Below, piece after piece: positions 7,702-16,067 of a stretch of 64,000 nucleotides of DNA. Made by a program: the position numbers and the translations under genes. Below the pieces are notes generated by a model that did not search any database, was not told the DNA's origin, and saw only the letters and a list, made by a program, of their open reading frames with translations. This DNA is from Methylobacter luteus IMV-B-3098 (lineage in GTDB: Bacteria > Pseudomonadota > Gammaproteobacteria > Methylococcales > Methylomonadaceae). Location: the NCBI RefSeq assembly GCF_000427625.1, contig NZ_KE386569.1:1976591-2040590 (forward strand), given 5' to 3'. The first letter of the stretch is position 1. Every line of letters starts with the position of its first letter.

Positions 7702-10524
7702 ATGATCACAACTGATAAATTAATGTTCTTGCTCAGCGATGTGTTGAGTCAACCGATGCCGGCCTGGGCCATGGCGGCCGCCTTACTTATACTGATCGCC
7801 GGAATTTTATTCATTTACAGTCGGCGGCGTCATCGGGCCGTGGCACCTGCTTCGATCGAGAGCGAAGCAGCCGCCTGGCACGGCATGAGTGCCGAACAGG
7901 TGCTACAGGAACTGGCTTCCATTCAATCCGAAGGTCTCAGTCAGACAGAGGCGACGGAACGACTGAAGCGTTACGGACCCAACAAGCTGGCCGAGAAACC
8001 GCCCAAACCCGCCTGGCTGCTGCTGTTGTCGCAGTTCAAGAGCTTTCTGATCATCGTGCTGATCGCCGCCGCGCTGCTGGCTGCAGCCATCGGCGATGTC
8101 AAGGATGGCGCCGTGATTCTGGTGGTCGTGATCATCAATGCCTTACTGGGCTTTTATCAGGAATTTCAGGCCGAGCAATCGCTGGCGGCGCTGAAAAAAA
8201 TGCTGGCACTATATGCCGAAGTCCGCCGCGACGGCCATAACCGGAATCTGCCGGTTGAGCAGCTCGTGCCGGGCGATATCGTGATTCTCGATGCCGGCGA
8301 TAAAATCCCGGCCGATGGCCGCATCATCGCCGCGCACGCGCTGGAGATCGATGAATCATCACTGACCGGCGAATCGATACCGGTCGCCAAACAGATTCAG
8401 ACGTTGCCCCGGAAATCGTCGCTCGCCGATCGCAACAACATGGTTTACATGAACAATGCCGTCACGCGCGGCCGTGCTGAAATGGTCGTGACCGCGACCG
8501 GCATGGACACCGAAATCGGCCGGCTGGCGGGACTGCTCGCGCAGGCCGAAGACGGCGAGACGCCGCTGCAAATACAGCTCGACAGTCTAGGCAAACGACT
8601 GGCGCTGATCGCTTTGATCGTGATTATCGGCCTGTTCATGAGCTCGCTATGGCGCGGCGAACCGCTGATAGAGACCGCATTCACGGCCATTGCACTGGCC
8701 GTGGCCGCCATACCGGAAGGCCTGCCGGCTGTCGTCACGGTCACGCTGGCGCTAGGCATGCACCGCCTGGCCCGGCAGCGCGCGATCGTCAAGCGCCTGG
8801 CCGCCGTCGAAACGCTGGGCTGCACGACCGTCATCTGCACCGATAAAACCGGCACGCTGACCGTCAACCAGATGACGGCGCGGTCGGTCTTTTATCAGGG
8901 CCGAAATTATCATATTAGCGGCGAAGGCTATGACCTTGCCGGCGCTATTTCGGCCGAATCCGGCGATAACGGGAATTTGTCGGACCTGCTGCTGCCGCTG
9001 GCGCTGTGCAATAACAGCCACCTGCATGACGGTCAGGTCGTCGGCGATCCGATGGAAGGCGCCCTGCTGGTGCTGGCCGCCAAGGGCGGCATCGACAAAA
9101 ACGAGGCGCTCGCGCAATTGCCGCGTCTGGCCGAACTGCCTTTCGACGCCGAGCATAAATTCATGGCGACATTTCATCGCGACGGCGACCACGTCAAGGT
9201 GTTTGTTAAAGGCGCTCCCGAAGTCATCCTGAACCGCTGCACCACGATACTCGATACCGAAGGCAAGCCCGCCCCGCTCCATAAAGACGAACTGCTGGCT
9301 GCCAACAAAGCGATGGCCGGCACCGGTTTGCGCATACTGGCCGTGGCCGAAAGAACGGTGCCGGCCGACCAGTTTGCGGCGGACAGCGATCTGTTCCAGT
9401 ACATGGCGGAACTGACCTTTGTGGCGCTGATCGGCCTGATGGACCCGCCCCGGCCCGAAGCCCGCGACGCGATCGAACTGTGCCGGCTGGCCGGCATCGA
9501 AGTCAAGATGATCACAGGCGACCAGAAAGTGACGGCCAATGCCATCGCGCGGGAACTGGGCCTGACAGGCGATGTGGTCGAGGGCCGGGAACTGGCCGAT
9601 ATGGAGGATGAAGCGCTGGCCGGCCGCATCAATAATATCGCCGTTTTCGCGCGCACGGCGCCGGAACAGAAAGTCCGCATCGTCAAGGCTTTGAAAACCG
9701 ACGGCCATATCGTCGCGATGACCGGCGACGGCGTCAACGATACGCCGGCCCTGAAAAGCGCCGATATCGGCATCGCCATGGGCATCACCGGCACCGATGT
9801 CGCCAAGGAAGCGGCCACGATGGTGCTGACCGATGACAATTTCGCGACCATCGTCAGGGCGGTCAAGGAAGGACGCGGCATTTACGACAACATGATCAAA
9901 TTCATCCGCTTCCAGCTTTCGACCAATATCGGCGCCATTCTGGCCGTGGCCAGCGCCCCGCTGCTGGGCCTGCCGGCTCCGTTCACGGCCGTGCAACTGC
10001 TGTGGATCAATATCATCATGGACGGGCCGCCGGCCATGGCCCTCGGCGTCGATCCCGCGCGGCCGGGCAGCATGTCGGAGCCGCCGCGCGATCCCAAGGC
10101 GCGCATCCTCTCCTGGCGGCGCCTGGGCAATTTGTTCACGTATGGACTGACCATGGCGGTCGGCACGCTGGCCGTTCTTTATTACGACTGGCAAAACGGC
10201 CAGGCGGAACGCGCGGCTACGCTGGCTTTTACGACGTTTGTGCTGTTCCAGGCGTTCAATGTGTTCAACGCGCGCGCCGAACGAGTCACAGCATTCAACC
10301 GGCATTTCTTCTCCAACCGCATGCTCTGGCTCGCCATTTCCAGCGTCGTGCTGCTGCAGATACTGGCCGTGCACTGGCCGCCGGCTCAAGCTGTCTTCCA
10401 CACCACGGCGCTGACGCCAACGGACTGGTTTATTGCGGTCGGTGTTGCCTCGTCCGTGCTGGTGCTTGAGGAATTACGCAAACTTTTGCAGTCTATAGGT
10501 AAATGGCTCAAACACCGAATGTAG
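7702..10524 (+). CDS. P2-type cation-transporting ATPase
   Basis: This 940-residue inner-membrane pump has all P-type hallmarks: phosphorylation motif DKTGTLT (Asp about residue 381), LTGES in the actuator domain, and MTGDGVND in the hinge. The M4 motif AAIPEGLP and M6 NIIMDGPPA match the P2 group (Ca2+-ATPase/PacL-like; related forms move Ca2+, Mn2+, Na+/K+ or H+), so the ion is not settled. It carries an extra N-terminal transmembrane segment (about residues 18-38, ending FIYSRRRHR) before the usual cation-ATPase N-terminal domain. It starts at ATG behind AAGGG, and hpnN follows 42 bases downstream on the same strand, possibly co-transcribed. Confidence 0.92.
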   Translation: MITTDKLMFLLSDVLSQPMPAWAMAAALLILIAGILFIYSRRRHRAVAPASIESEAAAWHGMSAEQVLQELASIQSEGLSQTEATERLKRYGPNKLAEKPPKPAWLLLLSQFKSFLIIVLIAAALLAAAIGDVKDGAVILVVVIINALLGFYQEFQAEQSLAALKKMLALYAEVRRDGHNRNLPVEQLVPGDIVILDAGDKIPADGRIIAAHALEIDESSLTGESIPVAKQIQTLPRKSSLADRNNMVYMNNAVTRGRAEMVVTATGMDTEIGRLAGLLAQAEDGETPLQIQLDSLGKRLALIALIVIIGLFMSSLWRGEPLIETAFTAIALAVAAIPEGLPAVVTVTLALGMHRLARQRAIVKRLAAVETLGCTTVICTDKTGTLTVNQMTARSVFYQGRNYHISGEGYDLAGAISAESGDNGNLSDLLLPLALCNNSHLHDGQVVGDPMEGALLVLAAKGGIDKNEALAQLPRLAELPFDAEHKFMATFHRDGDHVKVFVKGAPEVILNRCTTILDTEGKPAPLHKDELLAANKAMAGTGLRILAVAERTVPADQFAADSDLFQYMAELTFVALIGLMDPPRPEARDAIELCRLAGIEVKMITGDQKVTANAIARELGLTGDVVEGRELADMEDEALAGRINNIAVFARTAPEQKVRIVKALKTDGHIVAMTGDGVNDTPALKSADIGIAMGITGTDVAKEAATMVLTDDNFATIVRAVKEGRGIYDNMIKFIRFQLSTNIGAILAVASAPLLGLPAPFTAVQLLWINIIMDGPPAMALGVDPARPGSMSEPPRDPKARILSWRRLGNLFTYGLTMAVGTLAVLYYDWQNGQAERAATLAFTTFVLFQAFNVFNARAERVTAFNRHFFSNRMLWLAISSVVLLQILAVHWPPAQAVFHTTALTPTDWFIAVGVASSVLVLEELRKLLQSIGKWLKHRM

Positions 10525-10566
10525 TCTCTTGATTCTGCCCGGCCAACAAAAAAACAAAGGTGCCGT

Positions 10567-13194
10567 ATGAAAAAAGTTACCGAAGTTTACGGTCAATTCA
10601 TCGCCAAGTTGGACAACAGACTGTTACGTTATCCGAAGACACTGATTCTGCTGACCCTGCTGGCCTGCGGACTCAGTCTGTATTATACGGCCGGGCATCT
10701 GGGCATTGACGCCGACACGACCAAGATATTGTCGGAGGACCTGCCTTTCCAAAAGGATCGGGAGCGCTTCATCGAGGCCTTTCCACAGGATGACCAGGCG
10801 ATCCTGGTTGTCGTCGACGGCCGGACGCCGGAACAGGCCGCGCACGCGCTGGATTATCTCGGCGCACGGTTCAGCCGTGAAAAACAGCAGATACAATCGG
10901 TCTACATCCCCGGCGCGGGGGATTTTTTCGAGCGGCACGGCCTGCTCTACCCCGATCTTGACGACGTTGAGGAACTGGCCGCCAAACTGGCGGAGGCCCA
11001 GCCCTTTATCGGCACGCTGTCTCGGGACAACAGCCTGAAAAGTCTGCTGTCCATTCTCGGACAGGCCATAACCACGGACGAGCATGAACTGCCGGTCGAT
11101 CTGAACCCCCTGCTGGATAAAATACGCACGGCGATCCGGGCCGTGCTGGACGGCAAAAGCTATCAGTTGTCCTGGCAGCAGATGATGATGGGAGAAGACC
11201 ATGATCTGTTGAGTACCCGGCGTTTTATACTGCTCAAGCCGCATCTGGACTATAACGAACTGATGCCGGCCGAGAAACCGCTGGCGGCAGTAAGGGCTAC
11301 TGTGGCAGAGGCCGAGCGAACGTTTCCCGGCCTCAACATCCGGCTGACCGGCGAAGTCGTGCTGGAACACGACGAACTGGCCACGGTGACTTACAGCGCC
11401 GAGATGGCTTCGGCGTTTTCGTTTATCCTGGTCTTCCTGTCCTTGCTGATCGGCTTCAGGTCGTTCAGACTGACGCTGGCCACGCTAGGCGTCCTGACTA
11501 TGGGCCTGCTGCTGACTTTCGGCTTCGCCTCACTTGCCATCGGGCATCTGAACATTATTTCCGTGTCATTCGCGGCATTGTATATCGGTATCGGCGATGA
11601 CTACGCGGTTCAGGTTTGCATGCGCTATCGGGAACTGTCGCGGAAAAACATGTCCCGGTGGCAGGCGCTGATCGAGGCCGTGCGAAAAGTCGCGCCCCCC
11701 ATTACCCTGTGCGCGATCACAGGGGCGACGGGCTTTTTTGCTTTCGTCCCGACCAAGTATACCGGCGTTTCCGAGCTGGGCCTCATCGCCGGCGCGGGCA
11801 TTTTCATCTCGTTGCTGATCACATTGACGGTGCTGCCGGCGCTGTTGAGACTGTTCCCGCTGAATTCGGGGCCGGCAGAAAAATCCGACCACTTGTTCCC
11901 GGACTGGGTTTACCTCTTTCCGATCCGGCATGCGACGCTGGTCAAGTGGACGACTGCCGCGCTGATACTGGTGGGGCTGGGCTTGCTGACCCAGGCCCGG
12001 TTCGATATCAACCCGCTCAATTTGCGCAACCCCGACAGCGAGTCCGTCGCCACGTTCAGGGAATTGCTGAAAACCAAGGATACGTCGCCCATGACGCTAA
12101 CCGTGCTGGCGAAAAGTAAAGACGAAGCGCTGGCCGCCGCACAAAAGCTGAAAAAGCTGGAATCGGTCGAAAACGCGATCACGATTTATGACTATATTCC
12201 CGCGGACCAGGAAGCCAAGCTGTCCATCATCGAAGACTTGTCCCTGGTCATGGGGCTCCAGTTGACGACGTTCCCGGCCCCGCATCAGGATAGCGTCGAG
12301 AACAACATGGCGGCGCTGGAAAAATTCAGACAAGCCATCAACCGGCATTTGACGGAAAAGCCGGACAACGAATTATCGGCCACCCTGCGCCTGTTGCTCC
12401 AGGAAGTGGAGTCGCTTATTGCCCTGTTGCAATCCGAATCCGAACCGGAAAAAAAGGCCAGGCTGGACAAATTGCAAGCCAGCCTGCTGGACACGCTGCC
12501 GGACACCATGAACACCTTGCTGAAAGGACTGAACCCGGACCCGGTCACGATCGATACGCTACCCCGCGACCTGGCCGAACGCTGGCTCAGTAAAGACGGC
12601 ATTTACCGGATCATGGCATCGCCGAGCAAGGACCTCAACGATGAAAAAAATCTGAAGGAGTTCATCACCGAAGTCCGTCGGGTGGCGCCCAATGCCACGG
12701 ATTTGCCGGTCATTTATCTGGAATCGGGCAACGCGATAGTGCGTGCCTTTCAACAGGCGCTGGCCAGCGCGGTAGCGGCTATCATCCTGGTTTTGCTGTT
12801 GACGCAGCGCAATGCCAAGGATGCGCTGCTGATTCTGCTGCCGCTGACGATGACGGCCATCCTGACCGGCGCTTCAACGGTGCTCATGGACAATCCGTTC
12901 AATTTCGCCAATATCATCGTCATTCCGATACTGTTCGGACTGGGCGTCGATGCCGGCATCAATATCATGAATCGCCTGCGCAATCCCGACCAGGAGGACA
13001 GCGTACTGAGAACCAGCACCGCAAGAGGTGTGGTCTTCAGCGAACTGACCACAATGTGCAGCCTGGTCAGCATGGCGTTCACGCCGCATCTGGGCCTTGC
13101 GAGCATGGGGCAACTGCTGTCCATCGGATTGTTCCTGACGATTATCTGCACACTGCTTGTATTGCCGGCGTTTGCTTATAGGGCACATGGCTGA
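10567..13194 (+). CDS. hpnN: Hopanoid-associated RND (MMPL) transporter, HpnN-like
   Basis: This is an 875-residue RND-superfamily membrane protein of the length and layout of HpnN, which moves hopanoids to the outer membrane. Transmembrane helix 1 (RYPKTLILLTLLACGLSL) is followed by a large periplasmic loop, a five-helix block (about residues 280-420, with FAALYIGIGDDYAVQVCMRY), a second loop, and a second five-helix block with FGLGVDAGINIMNRL. These are the paired RND GxxxD motifs. No other hopanoid gene is in the window, so the name rests on protein resemblance; a generic MMPL exporter is the alternative. It may share a transcript with the upstream ATPase. Confidence 0.82.
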   Translation: MKKVTEVYGQFIAKLDNRLLRYPKTLILLTLLACGLSLYYTAGHLGIDADTTKILSEDLPFQKDRERFIEAFPQDDQAILVVVDGRTPEQAAHALDYLGARFSREKQQIQSVYIPGAGDFFERHGLLYPDLDDVEELAAKLAEAQPFIGTLSRDNSLKSLLSILGQAITTDEHELPVDLNPLLDKIRTAIRAVLDGKSYQLSWQQMMMGEDHDLLSTRRFILLKPHLDYNELMPAEKPLAAVRATVAEAERTFPGLNIRLTGEVVLEHDELATVTYSAEMASAFSFILVFLSLLIGFRSFRLTLATLGVLTMGLLLTFGFASLAIGHLNIISVSFAALYIGIGDDYAVQVCMRYRELSRKNMSRWQALIEAVRKVAPPITLCAITGATGFFAFVPTKYTGVSELGLIAGAGIFISLLITLTVLPALLRLFPLNSGPAEKSDHLFPDWVYLFPIRHATLVKWTTAALILVGLGLLTQARFDINPLNLRNPDSESVATFRELLKTKDTSPMTLTVLAKSKDEALAAAQKLKKLESVENAITIYDYIPADQEAKLSIIEDLSLVMGLQLTTFPAPHQDSVENNMAALEKFRQAINRHLTEKPDNELSATLRLLLQEVESLIALLQSESEPEKKARLDKLQASLLDTLPDTMNTLLKGLNPDPVTIDTLPRDLAERWLSKDGIYRIMASPSKDLNDEKNLKEFITEVRRVAPNATDLPVIYLESGNAIVRAFQQALASAVAAIILVLLLTQRNAKDALLILLPLTMTAILTGASTVLMDNPFNFANIIVIPILFGLGVDAGINIMNRLRNPDQEDSVLRTSTARGVVFSELTTMCSLVSMAFTPHLGLASMGQLLSIGLFLTIICTLLVLPAFAYRAHG

Positions 13195-13430
13195 GTGACC
13201 CACCGATACGGCGATAACCGAACCATGAGCTAAGGTATGCCGGACTCTGGATCAGCTGCAAAAACCTGCTCCAACACAACGAAACATAGCCTGTATCGGC
13301 AAATTTATTCAATTCGCCGCCAGGAATTCCGGCTCAAAACTTCTAAGTTTTAATGCAGAAGCTATGCGATAATTGACTGATAAATACATAACAAATGCCT
13401 TATGGCTTTTAAAAAGTAGGAACAAAATAC

Positions 13431-14060
13431 ATGTTTTCATTGCAAACCATCTTCGGCAAAGGTGATAAATTCTATGGCCTTCTCGAAGCCAGTGCGGAAT
13501 CCGCGCTTTTGTCGACCAGGGCGTTGATCGAGCTTCTGAGTACGCCGGCGTCGCAACAGTCTTTGGAAAAGTTTAAACAGGCTCGCCGCCGCGAAAAGGA
13601 TTTGTTCGCGCAAATCAGCGAAGAACTGGTCAATACTTTTGTGACCGTGCTCGATCGTGAAGATATTGAAGCCCTTAACGGCGCACTTTACAAAATCCCT
13701 AAAGTCGTGGAAAAGTTCGCGGAGCGCTATACATTAGCCTTGGCTCGTATTGGCGATGTGGATTTCACTACCCGCGCCGTCATGCTGGAACAAGCCTGCG
13801 AAGTCCTGGAACAAATGGTCAGACGGTTGCGTAGCGGAATGGATCTGGATCAAACCAAAAAATTAAATGATAAGCTGCAAGCCATTGAAGCTGAAGCCGA
13901 CCGCCAAATCCTTGATTTGTATCGGGATATTTATACCAATGAATCTGACCCGATCCGTTATCTGGTAAAAAAGGATTTGTTTCAAATCCTGGAAAAAGCG
14001 ATTGACCGCTGCCGGGACGCCGGCAATGTCATCTATCACATCGTCCTGAAAAATTCATAA
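13431..14060 (+). CDS. DUF47/PhoU-like Pit accessory protein
   Basis: This is a 209-residue soluble all-helical protein of the DUF47 (TIGR00153, YkaA) family, related to PhoU. Such proteins usually accompany Pit permeases and are thought to gate them. Helical blocks rich in charged residues run throughout (ALLSTRALIELLSTPASQQS, QACEVLEQMVRRL, DPIRYLVKKDLFQILEKAID). The pit gene starts 10 bases after its stop, so the two should be one operon. The 236 bases upstream hold no gene; TTGACT at 13373-13378 is a possible -35 but I see no well-spaced -10. Confidence 0.9.
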   Translation: MFSLQTIFGKGDKFYGLLEASAESALLSTRALIELLSTPASQQSLEKFKQARRREKDLFAQISEELVNTFVTVLDREDIEALNGALYKIPKVVEKFAERYTLALARIGDVDFTTRAVMLEQACEVLEQMVRRLRSGMDLDQTKKLNDKLQAIEAEADRQILDLYRDIYTNESDPIRYLVKKDLFQILEKAIDRCRDAGNVIYHIVLKNS

Positions 14061-14070
14061 AAAGGTTGCT

Positions 14071-15183
14071 ATGCTGACTCTGCTCTTGCTTGTCATCCTG
14101 GCAGCGCTTGTTTTTGAATTCATCAACGGGTTCCACGACACCGCGAACTCGATTGCCACGGTTGTTGCCACCAAAGTATTGACGCCGACACAAGCGGTCA
14201 TCCTCGCCGCCGCCACCAATCTGGTCGGTGCGTTTTCAGGTACGGCGGTGGCCAAAACCATTTCATCAGGATTAGTGGATACCGGTATGGTGAATATCAC
14301 CTCCGAAGTCCTGATCTGCGCGCTGACCGGCGCGATCATCTGGAACCTGATCACCTGGGCACTGGGATTGCCCTCCTCCTCCAGCCATGCCTTGATCGGC
14401 GGCTTATGCGGTGCGGCGGTTGCGGCAGGACACAATAACTTCGATGTGTTGATCTGGTCAAAAACCGCGGCGGTCTGGACAGAAAACAAAGGCTTGCTTT
14501 GGAAAGTCGTGGTCCCCATGATCAGTTCGCCGATTGCCGGTTTTGGTTTGGGCGTCATCATCATGGGCGGCCTGATGGCCATCATCAGCGGCATGAGTTC
14601 CGTGGGAGGGGTCATGGCGCGCATGGTGCGTCCGAAATGGATTAATGTTGTGTTCGGCAAAGCCCAGCTTCTGTCAGCCGGTTACATGGGATTCGCCCAC
14701 GGTACCAATGACGCCCAGAAAACCATGGGCATTATCGCCCTCGCGATTTTGGCCGCCAATAACGCCGGTACGCTCGATCAATTGCCCGCCTGGGCTGAAT
14801 TCCTGCGGCCGGATGGGGGAGAAAAAGACATCGATACCTGGATTATTTTTACCTGTGCGCTGATCATGGCGCTGGGCACCGCAGTCGGCGGCTGGCGTAT
14901 CATTAAAACGCTCGGCCATAAAATGGTGAAATTGCACCCGATAAACGGTTTCGCGGCGGAAACCAGCTCGGCGACAATTCTGGTAGCCGCAGCCCACTTC
15001 GGTATGCCGGTTTCCACCACGCACAGCATTTCAACCGCGATTATGGGCGTAGGTTTCGCCAAAAATCCTCATGCGCTTAAGCTTACCGTCATTGAACGGA
15101 TTGTCTGGGCCTGGGTTTTGACGATTCCGGCAGCGGGCGGTTTGGCCTGGGGCATGGTTAGCTTGTTGTCCATGCTGCATTAG
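14071..15183 (+). CDS. pit: Pit-family inorganic phosphate permease
   Basis: This 370-residue inner-membrane carrier takes up (metal-)phosphate by proton symport. Both copies of the PiT signature appear: GFHDTANSIATVVATKVL near the N-terminus and FAHGTNDAQKTMGIIALA in the middle. About ten hydrophobic segments fit the family topology. It is shorter than E. coli PitA (about 500 residues), which matches the compact bacterial form coupled to DUF47 proteins. It lies 10 bases downstream of its DUF47 partner. Confidence 0.94.
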   Translation: MLTLLLLVILAALVFEFINGFHDTANSIATVVATKVLTPTQAVILAAATNLVGAFSGTAVAKTISSGLVDTGMVNITSEVLICALTGAIIWNLITWALGLPSSSSHALIGGLCGAAVAAGHNNFDVLIWSKTAAVWTENKGLLWKVVVPMISSPIAGFGLGVIIMGGLMAIISGMSSVGGVMARMVRPKWINVVFGKAQLLSAGYMGFAHGTNDAQKTMGIIALAILAANNAGTLDQLPAWAEFLRPDGGEKDIDTWIIFTCALIMALGTAVGGWRIIKTLGHKMVKLHPINGFAAETSSATILVAAAHFGMPVSTTHSISTAIMGVGFAKNPHALKLTVIERIVWAWVLTIPAAGGLAWGMVSLLSMLH

Positions 15184-15230
15184 CAGCGGGAATCCGCGCG
15201 CTCTGTCAGGAACAGCTATTTAAAATCCCC

Positions 15231-15346
15231 TATAATGATAGCGTCGCCAAAGCGCCTTAACTAACTTTGCGACAGATCCATACCGTGTTCGACATCCTGT
15301 GTTGGCAATAAAAAACCGCCCTTGCTTTTGCAGGAGGCGGTTTTTT
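15231..15346 (+). ncRNA. Possible small RNA or pit 3' leader with intrinsic terminator
   Basis: A consensus -10 TATAAT (15231-15236) lies 47 bases past the pit stop. About 65 bases further on, near 15310, begins an intrinsic terminator. The interval contains the imperfect inverted pair GTCGCCAAAG / CTTTGCGAC (15243-15273) and no open frame of note. I see no good -35 at 16-18 bases, so the promoter is weak evidence; the segment may simply be the pit 3' untranslated region. I do not recognise a known RNA family. Confidence 0.3.
15311..15346 (+). terminator. Rho-independent terminator
   Basis: AAAACCGCC pairs with GGCGGTTTT across a 14-base loop, followed by a T run (TTTTTT ending 15346). It lies between convergent pit and the NlpE-like gene. 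The A run on the other side makes it usable from both strands. Confidence 0.85.
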
Positions 15347-15395
15347 GTTAAGCAGGTTAGCGGGATGCGCTTTAGGTTTTCGAGCTTGTCATGCG

Positions 15396-15929
15396 TTAGT
15401 GAATATGTACTTCCCGCGATTTTACCGTATCGCTTCTTCGCAAGGCATAGCGATCCGCCTCATCGGTTATCCTCGTGCCATCGTCATTAAGCTGAATGAG
15501 CGTCCCTTCATCTTCAATATGATAGCGCCGTGTTTTCGTTCCGCCCTTTTTGGGAGTTAAAACAACGGTCTGATTTTCATCATCCCAGCTATATTTTCCT
15601 TTTTCATAAAACTCCCTTGAAGACTCTCTTGCGGGCTGAGTCACCAACAGATAATTGTTCTTTTGTTTCAAAGACAGCGTCGTTTTAACCCCTGCGCAAT
15701 CGTTGCAAGGGAGATAGCCGTAAAAAACGCCGCGAAACTCCTGGCTTTTATCGGCGTGGTTTTCATGTGCCGAATGATCTGTTTCCTCCTGGTGGATTTT
15801 CGCACGGGCCCTGGCGAAACCTTCCTGAGCTTCGAGGTCCGTTACCGCCATGGCAGGAACAGCGGAAAGCAGACTGCTAAAAAGAAACAAGGCCAGATTG
15901 TGTTTTAATTGTATTTTTAATGGTTGCAT
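15396..15929 (-). CDS. NlpE-like copper-resistance/envelope protein
   Basis: This 177-residue exported protein has the NlpE N-terminal fold signature: GVFYGYLPCNDCAGVKTTL, with the CxxC pair typical of the family, then a beta-rich stretch ending YHIEDEGTLIQLNDDG. NlpE senses envelope and surface stress and protects against copper. The start at 15929 is chosen because GGGAGG lies at the right distance; an upstream in-frame ATG has none. The signal peptide ends LSAVPAMA-VTD with no cysteine, so it is predicted to be soluble periplasmic rather than a lipoprotein. The copper theme agrees with cusCBA 8 kb away, but no direct link is visible. Confidence 0.75.
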   Translation of the reverse strand: MQPLKIQLKHNLALFLFSSLLSAVPAMAVTDLEAQEGFARARAKIHQEETDHSAHENHADKSQEFRGVFYGYLPCNDCAGVKTTLSLKQKNNYLLVTQPARESSREFYEKGKYSWDDENQTVVLTPKKGGTKTRRYHIEDEGTLIQLNDDGTRITDEADRYALRRSDTVKSREVHIH

Positions 15930-16067
15930 GATGACCTCCCGGAAAAGTAACAAGTGGAAAATTTACCAGATTTACCCCAAAAGAGCTTCTAAATTTGTCA
16001 GCAAACCGGCCCTGGAAAAGTATTACGAATGGTTTAGCTATACAATGCGGCTATAACGTCTTTTCCC

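Noticed and set aside
8752-10401. 549-codon frame antisense to the P-type ATPase gene
   Set aside because: Shadow of the strongly biased codon use of the ATPase; composition (His, Gln, Arg, Asp) is not that of a real protein.
13195-13430. tRNA or riboswitch in the gap before the DUF47 gene
   Set aside because: No cloverleaf, CCA end or known aptamer core could be made out.
15299-15560. Small plus-strand frames over the terminator and NlpE-like gene
   Set aside because: They run through a terminator and antisense to a supported gene.
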